This document shows, in pieces, positions 15,234 through 24,443 of a DNA stretch of 64,000 bases. Each line of letters starts with the position of its first letter. The stretch's first letter is position 1. Both the position numbers and the translations under genes were made by a program. The DNA comes from Paenibacillus montanisoli (GTDB lineage Bacteria > Bacillota > Bacilli > Paenibacillales > Paenibacillaceae). The notes under the pieces were generated by a model. It had not been told where the DNA came from. It was given only the letters and a program-made list of their open reading frames with translations, and did no database searches. The DNA lies in the NCBI RefSeq assembly GCF_003268025.1, contig NZ_QLUW01000005.1, positions 186,001-250,000 of the forward strand. The letters are read 5' to 3'.

Positions 15234-16949
15234 CTACCCGATTTGATGAAGCCGGATGAAACGCGGACGATACACCGATCCCTGTTTCTCATGCGCTTCC
15301 CAGCTGGTCGTATTCACATTGTAGCTAATTAACAACTCACCCGGCTTTGACAAATGCGGGTGTCCCTTCGCGTTATACACATAGATGCCGTTGCCGGCCT
15401 CCGGCTCCGAGCAATAATGAAGCGGGATGCTCTGAGTAAACGGACCTGCAGGGCTGTCGCCGGCGTAGATGGAAACGTAATCGCCCGTAACATTCTTCTG
15501 ATGAAAAGCTACAACGTATTTGCCGTCCAGCTCCCCGCCGCTCATCGGCGAAATGCTGACCTCGCAGGAGGTTTCCTGCGCTACGGGCACAGCCTGCTCT
15601 TTATCCGGAACCCATTCCGTGCCGTTCCAATAGGTCCACTGCTCGAAAGCGCTAATTTGTTCAGCAGCTGCGCGGGCCGCCATCAACCTGACGACGCCCG
15701 TGTCATTTTGCAGGCCGTAAATATAGACGAATCCGTCTGCCTTGGGCGCACCCGCTTCTATCGTATTCGGCATAACCGCTGCCCCGAAATACGTCATCAA
15801 ACCGTTTGCGGCCCGGTAATAGAGCGGCGTATCGACCTGCTCCTGCTCAGACAGCTGCAGCCCATGCTCGCCGAACGGAGCCGATACGAGCGTGACGCCG
15901 TGAACCTTGAATTGAAACCCTTCCGGCCCTGACGGATCGGGTCCGATGATTAAAGGGAAGCAATAGAACCTGCCTCCGATCGAGGTCCCATCCTGAAGCC
16001 AGTAATAGGTATCCGCTTCCGACAGCGCAGCCGAAGTAGCGGGTACCAGAACGCTATCCGGTTCGCCATTCTCCCCCGCCCCCCAATGGAAGGAAATGCT
16101 GGACGGATCCGGCGCCTCCCCTTCCAGCACCGCAAACGTGTTATTCACCATGGCAAAGGAAAGGCGGTTGTCGGTCGCTTCATCCACTTCCCCGACGAAG
16201 GTGTCGCCGAATAGAAACAGCGTTTTTGTCTCCCAAGCAGCGCCGCTCGATTCGTTGCCGTTGAACGGAATGGAATTGATTCCGTCCGATCCGCTCCAGC
16301 CTGAACGCTTGTGGAACAATGCCGTCCAATCGTCCGCCGGTTCCGCGGCCAAGCCCGCACCCGCATAGAATTGAACGGCGCTTAAGCCGCAATAAGGGAC
16401 TTGCTTCTCATCTGCCGCCCAATTGCCGGCGCCATGCTCGGCATGTGCGGAAATGCGGACATAGCGGGCCAGCGCGTTACGAAACAGAACCGGACTGCCG
16501 GCGCCGTCATTCAGATTTGTCGCCTTCAAAGCCGGGGATCCATCCGCTGGTGCCAACTCGAACGGATGCCCTTCGCTCCGCAGTTCCGTCCAGTCTTTAC
16601 CGTTAAGCGAATATTCGATAGCAACGCGCTTCATGCCGCGCCGATGCAGCTCCGGAAAGTCGTCATGATGCTGGTTATAGTTCCATACCCGCATTTCCCC
16701 GATCGGGTAGGTCGCTCCAAAGTCAAAGGAGACCCAAGCCGGGCACTCGGGCGTATGATGGGACAGCCACATGGACTGGCCTGACACCGCATTCGTGTAA
16801 AGCATCGCTTTGCCGGAATGCTCGATTGCGCCGGCTTGGACAATTAAATTGTCCGCCGACATCCCTTCCGATGCCGGTTTGCTGCTGGAGACGCCGCGAA
16901 CGGGAATCCGGTCGCCTTTCTTTTCAGGCCTATTAAGATAATTTATCAA
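15234..16949 (-). CDS. discoidin-like plus DUF4185 protein (intracellular form)
   Basis: The protein has an F5/8 type C (discoidin/CBM32-like) module in its first half, with the signature WVSFDFGATYPIGEMRVWNY and LARYVRISAH. A DUF4185 beta-propeller-like region follows (LFLFGDTFVGEVDEATDNRL, MVNNTFAVLEG, HLSKPGELLISYNVNT). DUF4185 proteins resemble glycoside hydrolase propellers, but their activity is unproven. No signal peptide is present, unlike its paralogue at 31-34 kb. I start at a TTG that follows GAGGGG; it overlaps the end of the ROK gene by 17 bp, so translation is coupled. It is the last gene of the AraC-type operon. Confidence 0.75.
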   Translation of the reverse strand: MINYLNRPEKKGDRIPVRGVSSSKPASEGMSADNLIVQAGAIEHSGKAMLYTNAVSGQSMWLSHHTPECPAWVSFDFGATYPIGEMRVWNYNQHHDDFPELHRRGMKRVAIEYSLNGKDWTELRSEGHPFELAPADGSPALKATNLNDGAGSPVLFRNALARYVRISAHAEHGAGNWAADEKQVPYCGLSAVQFYAGAGLAAEPADDWTALFHKRSGWSGSDGINSIPFNGNESSGAAWETKTLFLFGDTFVGEVDEATDNRLSFAMVNNTFAVLEGEAPDPSSISFHWGAGENGEPDSVLVPATSAALSEADTYYWLQDGTSIGGRFYCFPLIIGPDPSGPEGFQFKVHGVTLVSAPFGEHGLQLSEQEQVDTPLYYRAANGLMTYFGAAVMPNTIEAGAPKADGFVYIYGLQNDTGVVRLMAARAAAEQISAFEQWTYWNGTEWVPDKEQAVPVAQETSCEVSISPMSGGELDGKYVVAFHQKNVTGDYVSIYAGDSPAGPFTQSIPLHYCSEPEAGNGIYVYNAKGHPHLSKPGELLISYNVNTTSWEAHEKQGSVYRPRFIRLHQIG

Positions 16950-17907
16950 GCCGTTCACTCCCCTCGGATTGTTCCGAATCTTGATCCATGGCCAGCCGAA
17001 GCAGCTTGGATACCCCGACGAACGTGCTGTGCGACGTTTGCTCGACATATTCGATCTGAAGCGTTACGCCCTGAAGCTGCTCCAAGAATGCCCGCCCAAA
17101 CAAATCATGGCTCTTGGCGATTTGCCCCCCGATAATTACGGCCTCCGGCTGAAAAGCGTCAATCAGCGGCAGGAAGGCACGCCCCATATTCGTTCCGAAT
17201 TGATGGAATACGGCTGCAGCCCCTTCATGCCCTGATCTGGATAGTTCCGCTAACTCTTTCACATCCAAGCCGGACGGCAATCCCTGCTCTGCCGCCAAGC
17301 GCATAATGCCCCGTTTGGAAATGTAATCGTCAATAATGGATGCTTCGAACGGCGTATTGTAAATCCACCCGTTCTCCGGCACATCGGAGCGTTCCTTGAC
17401 CAGCAGGCCATGCTCGATGAAAGCCGAGCCCGTCCCGGTTCCGATCGTGACGCACATCGACTTGGCATACGTCTTGGCTTTGCCCGATAAGAGCTCGCCA
17501 AGAGCGAATAAATTCGCATCGTTATCGAAGACGATCCTGTAGTTCGGCGACAGCTTCTTCTTCAAACCGGGCTGGGAGCCGAGCCGTTCCATTAATTCCT
17601 CGCGCAGGTTCACGCCGTAAATATGCTCGAATTTATCGATGCCCCGAATGTAGCTGATGCCGTTCTCATAATCGAAAGGTCCGGGAAAAGCAAACCCGAT
17701 GCCGAATACCTTAAACCATTTGTCGTTGATCTTGTTAATCTGCTGTTGAATAATCGAAACGAAGTGCTCCAGCAGCTTCTCTTTCTCTTCTTTCGCTTTA
17801 GCCGGGTAAATAACCATCGTATCCTTACACACGTTCCCGTGGCTGCTCAGCACCGCCGATTTGATAAACAACCCGCCTACATCAAACGCAATGGCATATT
17901 CATTCAT
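16933..17907 (-). CDS. ROK-family sugar kinase-like protein
   Basis: This 324-aa protein has the ASKHA ATPase fold of ROK kinases. The phosphate-1 motif is FDVGGLFIKSAVL (about 8-20), the catalytic region is FDNDANLFALGEL, and the phosphate-2 motif is TIGTGTGSAFIEHG. The usual ROK zinc motif (CxCGxxGCxE) is absent, so it belongs to a zinc-less subgroup. It has no winged helix, so it is a kinase rather than a NagC/XylR regulator. It probably phosphorylates a hexose, perhaps mannose, released by the locus. It lies between the GH78 and DUF4185 genes. The ribosome binding site is AGAGAGG. Confidence 0.82.
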   Translation of the reverse strand: MNEYAIAFDVGGLFIKSAVLSSHGNVCKDTMVIYPAKAKEEKEKLLEHFVSIIQQQINKINDKWFKVFGIGFAFPGPFDYENGISYIRGIDKFEHIYGVNLREELMERLGSQPGLKKKLSPNYRIVFDNDANLFALGELLSGKAKTYAKSMCVTIGTGTGSAFIEHGLLVKERSDVPENGWIYNTPFEASIIDDYISKRGIMRLAAEQGLPSGLDVKELAELSRSGHEGAAAVFHQFGTNMGRAFLPLIDAFQPEAVIIGGQIAKSHDLFGRAFLEQLQGVTLQIEYVEQTSHSTFVGVSKLLRLAMDQDSEQSEGSERLDKLS

Positions 17908-17940
17908 ACAAGCAGCCTCTCTCTCGCGTCTTCTCTTGCG

Positions 17941-20004
17941 CTAGCCATACGTCACTACATACGTCTCCCCGGGGCGGTCGATCACGATTTCGTATCCGCC
18001 TTCCCGTTCAATCACTTCCCCAATGGAAGCGACCGCCCGTTTGCCGGCCGGGATGCGCAATCGTCCTGTTCCGGACGAAGCCTTCACTTTAATCGTTGTT
18101 TGATCCATATAGACATCAATCGGTCCTCTAGGCGTAGGAACGCTGCCTTCCAACCACTCCAACCCGCCTAGCCGAGGTTCCACTGTATATCGCTCATATC
18201 CTGGCGCGTCCGGTCGAACACCCAAATAATACTTGCCCAGCAAGTAAAGCGGACTCGCTCCCCAAGCATGGCAGAGGCTTTTGCCGAAGGGCCTTCCATA
18301 CATCGCATAATGCTCCGCTCCTGTTTGCGAAGGATCGTACGCTTCCCAGAACGTAGTCGCTCCCAAATCGAGCATGCCGCCCCAGTAGCTCACGATCTCC
18401 TCCATCACGCGATCGTGCTCGCCGCATTCGCAAAGCGCCGCCAGTTCATAGAATCGCATGTAGGGCGTAGTAATACTTTGTACGCCTTCATTCAACAGGA
18501 CGCCGGCTGCAATGCCGCGTCTCTTCTCCTCGCTTAGATAACGGAACAGCACCGCAAACAAATTCGGGTATTTGGTCAAATGGCGGTTCAGCTTCCCCTC
18601 GTTCCAACTGTGGACAAGCCCTGATTGCCGTTCGTCCCAGAAGCGCTCTTCAATTTGCGGCAGCAGCGCATCATGCAGTTCCCGATACGTACGCGCGCGT
18701 TCTGAGTCGCCCATGGCCGAAGCAAATGCGCTCATCGCCTCCAAGCTGCGCGCAAGCAGCAGCTGCTCCGTGCTGACAACGCCGCGGTTATCCATCTCCG
18801 CCCAGTCCACGAACACCCAGTCCTCCGGATACCCCTCCATGAAGCCGTCCTTGTTGCGGCGCTCCAGACAGAACGCCATCAGCGAAACCATTTTCGGATA
18901 GAGATGCGCAAGGAAAGACGTGTCTCCCGTGTACGTGTAATAGTCGTATATGCTTATAAACCAATAGAAAGAATAATCCATGATATGATTCAAATGCGTC
19001 TCGACGGGATCCTTGCCTCTCACGGCAATCATCGTCCGCTTGCAAACATCATCGTCGAAGAAGCTGTAGAAATTCATCAAGACGCTCTGATAGACGTCGC
19101 CGGACCAAACCCAGCGATCGCGTTTGACGCCATCCAGAAAAAACTCCCGCGTATTCAAATGAAGGGTGTATACGGACGTATCCCATATTCGGTTTACGAG
19201 CTCATCCGAGCAGCGAAACGTTCCTTTGGGCTCGATAGGCAAGTATTCGTAAAGCGCGGTTAGCTCCTCGAAGGAAGCGCCCTCTCCCTCGCATTCAACA
19301 TGGACATAGCGAAATGCCCTTGAACGGGGGTTCGTATAGACGGCCGAATCGGACTCCGCCTTAATGGTGTCAAGCGTTTCGCAGAAGCGCTTCGACAGAG
19401 CTTCCTCAAGCGACTCGCCATAATACAGATGAATGGTGCCCGTGCCCTGCAAGCCATGAAGACGAACATAGCCGAAGGTCTGTTTCCCAAAATCATAAAT
19501 GCGGCCGTACGGCGACTCCGTGGACGCCATCCAGCCTACCGGACGGATCGGCTCTACCTCAAGCCGGTAGCAGCTCGGCGGTTCGGAGGCATCATTGAAC
19601 TGCAAATGCGCCGCGGGCACGAACTTACGCGTATTGTAGGACACCTCCCAGCTGCCGTCGCTGTTAATGGTGTCGCCCTCTACATAAATGGCCGGAAGCC
19701 CGTTTTCATTGGCTACCCATACCGTAAGCTCATAAGTCCCCGGTCGAAGAAGAATAGCGTCCGGCGGGTCATGAATGATGACATAATCAATGGACACGTA
19801 AAATTGTCCTTCAGCCGCCAGGAGAATCGTTTCTTCCCGCTCGAGCTCAACGCGTTTGCGAAAGCTGACGCTGCTGTGGCAGGAATCCAGCTTCCAGATC
19901 GGCGGAACGGTCGCATGCCTCTCCTGCCGGCGCAGCGATACCTTCTGATGCAGCCAGATTTCGAAATCATCCGGATACCAAATCCACGTTGCTTTCCCTG
20001 ACAT
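17941..20004 (-). CDS. GH78-like alpha-L-rhamnosidase
   Basis: This 687-aa protein has N-terminal beta domains and an (alpha/alpha)6 barrel of the GH78 type. Signatures are YDFGKQTFGYVRLHG, the barrel entry NTREFFLDGVKRDRWVWSGD, the acidic region EDWVFVDWAEMDNRG and GATTFWEAYDP near the end of the barrel, followed by the C-terminal beta domain. It would release terminal L-rhamnose from oligosaccharides. There is no signal peptide, so it acts on imported fragments delivered by the importer encoded upstream in the same operon. The gene follows the permease by about 20 bp. Confidence 0.82.
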   Translation of the reverse strand: MSGKATWIWYPDDFEIWLHQKVSLRRQERHATVPPIWKLDSCHSSVSFRKRVELEREETILLAAEGQFYVSIDYVIIHDPPDAILLRPGTYELTVWVANENGLPAIYVEGDTINSDGSWEVSYNTRKFVPAAHLQFNDASEPPSCYRLEVEPIRPVGWMASTESPYGRIYDFGKQTFGYVRLHGLQGTGTIHLYYGESLEEALSKRFCETLDTIKAESDSAVYTNPRSRAFRYVHVECEGEGASFEELTALYEYLPIEPKGTFRCSDELVNRIWDTSVYTLHLNTREFFLDGVKRDRWVWSGDVYQSVLMNFYSFFDDDVCKRTMIAVRGKDPVETHLNHIMDYSFYWFISIYDYYTYTGDTSFLAHLYPKMVSLMAFCLERRNKDGFMEGYPEDWVFVDWAEMDNRGVVSTEQLLLARSLEAMSAFASAMGDSERARTYRELHDALLPQIEERFWDERQSGLVHSWNEGKLNRHLTKYPNLFAVLFRYLSEEKRRGIAAGVLLNEGVQSITTPYMRFYELAALCECGEHDRVMEEIVSYWGGMLDLGATTFWEAYDPSQTGAEHYAMYGRPFGKSLCHAWGASPLYLLGKYYLGVRPDAPGYERYTVEPRLGGLEWLEGSVPTPRGPIDVYMDQTTIKVKASSGTGRLRIPAGKRAVASIGEVIEREGGYEIVIDRPGETYVVTYG

Positions 20005-20022
20005 GCCTGGTTCCCCAATCCG

Positions 20023-20940
20023 CTATTTGTTCTCCGCACCCTCGTAGTACACCCAGCTGCGGCTCGTTTTAATAATAATCAAGGTGAAAATGAGCGTAAT
20101 CAGCATTAACACCCACGCCATCGCGGATGCGTAACCCATCTGCAAATCTTTAAAGGCTTTGTTATACAAATAGAGCGCGTAGAAGGTCGTCGAATTGACC
20201 GGACCGCCGCCCGTCATGATATAAGCTTGAATGAAGACCTGGAACCCGCCGAGGATGCCCATCACCAGGTTGAAGAAAATCGTAGGCGACAGCATCGGCA
20301 GCGTAATGCGCCAGAACTGCTTCATTTTGCCTGCGCCGTCTACGGTAGCCGCTTCATACAAATCCTTCGGCACCCCTTGCAGTCCCGCGAGATAGACGAT
20401 CATCCCGCCGCCGACGCTCCAAATATTCATCAGTATCAACGACGGCTTCGACCAGTTCTCGTCCGACAGCCAGCCGGGACCTTCGATCCCAAGCTTGGCT
20501 AACCCGTCGTTGATCAGCCCGAAGTTCGGGTCCAGCAGCCACTGCCAGAGCAGCGCGACGGCGACGCCCGTCACGATGCTAGGCAAATAGAAGATCGCCC
20601 GGAAAACGCGGATGCCGCGAACCTTCTGGTTCATCAGCAGCGCGATCAGGACGCCGAAGAAAATATTGATCGGCACGCTGAAAAACACGAAATAAAGCGT
20701 ATTGTACAAGCTCTTCCAGAAGAGCGGATCTTCCGTGAACAAAATTTTATAATTCAGAAACCCGATCCAACGGGGAGGCTTCAGCATGTTGTACGACGTG
20801 AAGCTTAAGTAGAGGGAGTACAGAATCGGACCGGCCATAAATAGGAAAAACCCAATCAGCCATGGTGAAAAAAACAAATATCCGTTGATGGCTTCCTGCC
20901 TATCCATCGATATCCTCGGCTTCTTCGGCATGTTCATCAT
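20023..20940 (-). CDS. carbohydrate ABC importer permease (MalF/UgpA type)
   Basis: This inner-membrane permease of 305 aa has six helices and the EAA loop DLYEAATVDGAGKMKQFWRI that contacts the ATPase. It pairs with the MalG-type permease encoded two genes upstream. No ATPase gene is present, so the system probably uses a shared MsmX-type ATPase, as is common in Bacillales. The ribosome binding site AAAGGAG precedes a pair of ATGs. Confidence 0.92.
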   Translation of the reverse strand: MMNMPKKPRISMDRQEAINGYLFFSPWLIGFFLFMAGPILYSLYLSFTSYNMLKPPRWIGFLNYKILFTEDPLFWKSLYNTLYFVFFSVPINIFFGVLIALLMNQKVRGIRVFRAIFYLPSIVTGVAVALLWQWLLDPNFGLINDGLAKLGIEGPGWLSDENWSKPSLILMNIWSVGGGMIVYLAGLQGVPKDLYEAATVDGAGKMKQFWRITLPMLSPTIFFNLVMGILGGFQVFIQAYIMTGGGPVNSTTFYALYLYNKAFKDLQMGYASAMAWVLMLITLIFTLIIIKTSRSWVYYEGAENK

Positions 20941-21013
20941 TTTGCTCCTTTATATGTGCTTCCCGCCGATGCAGCGCGCACCGGCGGGAAGCAGTTGATT
21001 CTCTGGTTCAAAC

Positions 21014-22408
21014 CTATTGGGTTGCCGCGTAGTTCTCCAGTTCCTTCTCGATGGCCTGCTGCGCTTCATCCAGGGCGGCCTGAGCGTCCTTCTTGCCTTG
21101 CAGCACCTCGTCGATCTTCGGAGACAAGCTTGCATGCCACGACGGCGAGCCTTCCACATACTCGATGAACCGGGAGCTGTCCATTTGATCCACGACCATT
21201 TTCCATACCGGGTCACTGATGAATTCCGCGTCTTTGGCTGCCAGCATATTCGATACCAACGAACCGGATTCGCGGTGAATTTGCTTCTGGACATCCACGC
21301 TCGTCAGATACTTCATCAATTCCCATGCGGCATCGGCTTGGGCCTGATCCTTGTTGTCGATAATCTCCAGATCGAAGCCGGCAGACCAGCTGGCATTCTG
21401 CTTCTGGAACGGAATCGGCGCTACGCCGAACTCCATATCCGGCTTGTTGCGTTTAATGTCGCCGTACAGGTTGTTGACGTCGACGATCATCGCCACGCGT
21501 CCTGCGATGAACGGGCTCATTTGCAGGGCACCGTTCTGCGTATTGAAGGCTTGCAGCGCTTTCGAGCCGTACTTGCCTTGAATCTTCGCCATCCATTGGA
21601 GCGTTTCGACGTTCTCAGGCTTATTGTAGGTCGGCTTCAAGCTGTCATCCCAGAAATCGCCGCCGTTGGTCCAAGCCAGCGTCCAGAAGTTCAAGTTGCC
21701 CATCGTAGGGGAGAACCCGACGCGGTCGAGCATCTTATCCTCGTTGACGATCGTCAGCTTATCCGCGTACTGTTCGAGCTCATCCCAATTGGTAGGCGGC
21801 TTCTCCGGATCCAAGCCCACTTCGCGGAAGGCCGCTTTGTTATAGAACAACAGACGGACGTCGGTATCGTTCGGCATGGCGTACATGCTGCCGTTGTATT
21901 TTACCCGGTCGACAAGAACAGGGAAGTAGTCTTCCAGCTTAATGCCGTCCCGCTGGATGTAGCTGTCCAAATTGAGGATGACGCCGGACTTCGCGCGGTT
22001 CAGCGCCGTGCTCGTATCATTGAGCGCAAGGTCCGGGCCGCTTCCGCCGGCTACCGCCGTAGAGAGCTTCGTCCAATAGTCCCAGAACGAAACGCCGAGC
22101 GATTTGACCGTGATGTAATCATGCTCCTTCTGGAAATCGGCTATCAGCTTCTCGTAAAGATCCTTCATCGGCCCTTCCGAGTACACGTGCCAGAAGTCGA
22201 TTTCGACCGGCTCTTTCTTCTCCGGCTCTGCCGCCGGCTCCGTATCCGTTCCGCTGTTCGTTGATGTGCCTTGACTGTTGTTGGTTTGAGCAGCTGCATT
22301 CTCTCCGTTATTCTTGCTTCCTTCGTTAGCCCCATTGGAGCAGCCTGCCATAACGCCAAGCATGATCGTTGCGGTACAGAATAAACTCAATCCTTTTTTC
22401 ATCTTCAT
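21014..22408 (-). CDS. sugar-binding lipoprotein of the ABC importer
   Basis: This family 1 extracellular solute-binding protein (464 aa) captures oligosaccharide at the cell surface. The lipoprotein signal MKMKKGLSLFCTATIMLGVM ends in the lipobox MAGC, followed by a Ser/Thr/Asn-rich linker of about 40 residues. The mature protein begins with the typical IDFWHVYSEG and has the two-lobe fold. It lies between the two permease genes, an unusual order (MalG, binding protein, MalF). Confidence 0.92.
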   Translation of the reverse strand: MKMKKGLSLFCTATIMLGVMAGCSNGANEGSKNNGENAAAQTNNSQGTSTNSGTDTEPAAEPEKKEPVEIDFWHVYSEGPMKDLYEKLIADFQKEHDYITVKSLGVSFWDYWTKLSTAVAGGSGPDLALNDTSTALNRAKSGVILNLDSYIQRDGIKLEDYFPVLVDRVKYNGSMYAMPNDTDVRLLFYNKAAFREVGLDPEKPPTNWDELEQYADKLTIVNEDKMLDRVGFSPTMGNLNFWTLAWTNGGDFWDDSLKPTYNKPENVETLQWMAKIQGKYGSKALQAFNTQNGALQMSPFIAGRVAMIVDVNNLYGDIKRNKPDMEFGVAPIPFQKQNASWSAGFDLEIIDNKDQAQADAAWELMKYLTSVDVQKQIHRESGSLVSNMLAAKDAEFISDPVWKMVVDQMDSSRFIEYVEGSPSWHASLSPKIDEVLQGKKDAQAALDEAQQAIEKELENYAATQ

Positions 22409-22461
22409 TGCATAAACCCCCTAGTATTTATTGAGATTCAGATGAAGCACATGCGGACCAA

Positions 22462-23310
22462 TCAGCCCTTAATGCCCGTGAGCGTAATGCCTTCAATGAA
22501 GTATTTCTGGCAGCTGAGGAAGAGCACGATCGTCGGCAGCATGACAATAATCGAAGCCGCCATCATGACATTCCAGCGTGTGCCGTACTGCATTTGGAAC
22601 GACCGAAGCCCGAGAGCGAGCGTAAACTTGTCGGGGTCATTCAGATAAATGAGCGGCCCCAGAAAATCGTTCCAAGTTCCCATGAAGGTGAAGATTGCCA
22701 GCGTAGCAAGGGCCGGCTTAGACAGCGGCAGAAAAATTTTGGCGTAAATCATGATCTCCTTGCATCCGTCGATCTTAGCCGCTTCGGAGAGCTCCTTCGG
22801 AATGGTCATAAAGAACTGCCGCAGCAAAAATATATAGAAGGCGCCTCCGAAGAAATACGGCACAGTTAACGGCAAATAGGTATCAATCCAATTCAGTTTC
22901 TTAAAGAGGACGAAGACCGGGATCATGGTCACTTGCGGGGGCAGCATCATCGTGGCAAGCAAGATGACGAACCAGACGTTTCGGCCCGGCCACCTAAGCT
23001 TGGCGAACGCATACGCGACAAGCGAGGATGACAACACCGTCCCGAACATCGACACGAACGTTAAAAACAGCGTGTTGTAGGTGTACCTCAGAAACGGAAA
23101 CGACTGTACGGCTTTCACGTAGTTGTCCCATTGGAAAGGCTCCGGCACCCACTTCGGCGGGAGATCGAACAGTCCGACGTCGCCCTTGAGCGAAGTGGAC
23201 AGCATCCATAAGAGAGGAAGAATAAAGAGGACACTGCCGGCGATCAACAGGCTGTACACCATAATTCGGTGAATAAATAAACTGGTCTTCACACTGCTGT
23301 AGGTATTCAT
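22462..23310 (-). CDS. carbohydrate ABC importer permease (MalG type)
   Basis: This 282-aa membrane protein has six helices and the EAA motif ELSEAAKIDGCKEIMIYAKI. It ends with YFIEGITLTGIKG, the normal end of MalG-type permeases. It is the first gene of the long minus-strand operon that continues to about 15.2 kb and lies just downstream of the promoter with the 40-bp element and cre-like box. The ribosome binding site is AAGGGAG. Confidence 0.92.
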   Translation of the reverse strand: MNTYSSVKTSLFIHRIMVYSLLIAGSVLFILPLLWMLSTSLKGDVGLFDLPPKWVPEPFQWDNYVKAVQSFPFLRYTYNTLFLTFVSMFGTVLSSSLVAYAFAKLRWPGRNVWFVILLATMMLPPQVTMIPVFVLFKKLNWIDTYLPLTVPYFFGGAFYIFLLRQFFMTIPKELSEAAKIDGCKEIMIYAKIFLPLSKPALATLAIFTFMGTWNDFLGPLIYLNDPDKFTLALGLRSFQMQYGTRWNVMMAASIIVMLPTIVLFLSCQKYFIEGITLTGIKG

Positions 23311-23365
23311 GACTTAGCTCCCTTTTACAAAATACATCCATACCCGTGGATTCAAACTTCCCTAT

Positions 23366-23450
23366 TGAATCCGCTTTCATCACTGATTATAATAGATTTG
23401 TGCTACACCAGTCTTTACGTTTAAGTGCCAAAGTTTTATAAAATGGAGAC
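23366..23450 (-). promoter_or_regulatory. AraC-type operator, -10 and cre-like box of the importer-GH78 operon (copy A)
   Basis: In minus-strand direction a 40-bp element (23450-23411, beginning GTCTCC and ending AAAGAC) is followed after 19 bp by TATAAT (23391-23386). A cre-like box TGAAAGCGGATTCA (23379-23366) lies over the expected start region and fits the CcpA consensus. The 40-bp element matches two others in the locus without gaps. No good -35 hexamer is present, which fits activator dependence. Confidence 0.75.
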
Positions 23451-23490
23451 ATACCGCCATGTCAGTGGAAGGTACTGGGAGGGTTCAGTC

Positions 23491-24387
23491 TTGGACTTTA
23501 CGCAAGCGCAGCTTCATGAAAGCAATGCCTTTCTAAATAAACATGCCGTCCAGATCAAGGGGACGGATGTCGGCCTATATATCCACTACTGGGGCGGGGA
23601 GCTCGTTCTCTACGATAATGTGCTGCACAAGCATTCGTTCTACGAGGTCTGCTATATCGAGGATGGTGAAGGGGTCTACTCCGAGAACGGAAAGGAATAC
23701 CCGCTTCACAAAGGCGTCCTGTTCGTTTCGCGGCCGCATATCCGGCACCGGATTCAAAGCGAGAAAGGGCTGCACATCATCTTCGTAGCCTTCGAGCTGC
23801 TGGAATCGGAATCCTCCGCCTTTGCGATCAAGCGGTTCCAGTCCTTTGCCAAGACCGACAGGTTTCACATCACCGATGCCGCCGCTTCGCCGGCGATACA
23901 GCTGTGGAAATCACTGCTGACGCTCGTGCTGCAGCGGCCGGCCTTCGTCAAGGATACGATTGAAGCGCTAAGCATTGCGCTGCTCACTTCGCTCGAGAAC
24001 GAATTCAACATCTCGCAGGGCATCCCGCCTGCATACTTGAATCAGCAGGTTGTCCGCGCCTCCACGACGATCTGCCACCGCGCCAAGCTGTACATTCTGG
24101 ACAACCTGTCCCAGCCTCTAAGGCTGCAGAATGTGGCGGATTACTTGCATATTTCTCCTCGCCATCTGTCGCGTCTGTTTACCGAGGAATTAGGGATGAC
24201 GTTCACCAATTTCGTGCGCAAGGAGCGAGTCGCCCAGGCCGCTACCCTTCTCTCGGCCGGCCGGCTGTCCATTAAGAAAATCGCGGAAGACACCGGCTTC
24301 GATACGGTCCACTACTTCTCCTCGGTATTCAAAGCCGAGATGGGAGTTACGCCCGGCGAATTCAATAAGAAACTCAATTACAGCTAA
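23491..24387 (+). CDS. AraC-family transcriptional activator of the glycan locus
   Basis: This protein has an N-terminal cupin-like sensing domain (HKHSFYEVCYIEDGEGVYSE, about residues 45-65) and a C-terminal pair of helix-turn-helix motifs (LQNVADYLHISPRHLSRLF and SIKKIAEDTGFDTVHYFSSV). It resembles regulators that bind sugars through the cupin. I choose the TTG at 23491 because it follows GGGAGG at proper spacing. Starts at the upstream GTG or ATG would place the 40-bp operator element inside the coding sequence and have no ribosome binding site. It is divergent from the importer operon and is the obvious candidate to bind the three elements. Confidence 0.85.
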   Translation: MDFTQAQLHESNAFLNKHAVQIKGTDVGLYIHYWGGELVLYDNVLHKHSFYEVCYIEDGEGVYSENGKEYPLHKGVLFVSRPHIRHRIQSEKGLHIIFVAFELLESESSAFAIKRFQSFAKTDRFHITDAAASPAIQLWKSLLTLVLQRPAFVKDTIEALSIALLTSLENEFNISQGIPPAYLNQQVVRASTTICHRAKLYILDNLSQPLRLQNVADYLHISPRHLSRLFTEELGMTFTNFVRKERVAQAATLLSAGRLSIKKIAEDTGFDTVHYFSSVFKAEMGVTPGEFNKKLNYS

Positions 24388-24431
24388 AAAGTCCGCCTTT
24401 CCCGCGCAGATGCGCAGGAGGCGGACTTTTG
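24386..24431. terminator. bidirectional terminator between araC-type and GH38 genes
   Basis: AAAAAGTCCGCCT and AGGCGGACTTTT form a 9-bp stem with an inner GCGCA/TGCGC hairpin. The genes converge here. Confidence 0.85.
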
Positions 24432-24443
24432 TCCGTTCAAAGG

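Noticed and set aside
23425-23490. Upstream GTG/ATG start of the AraC-type gene
   Set aside because: The 22 extra codons contain the conserved 40-bp element and lack a ribosome binding site; the TTG at 23491 has one.
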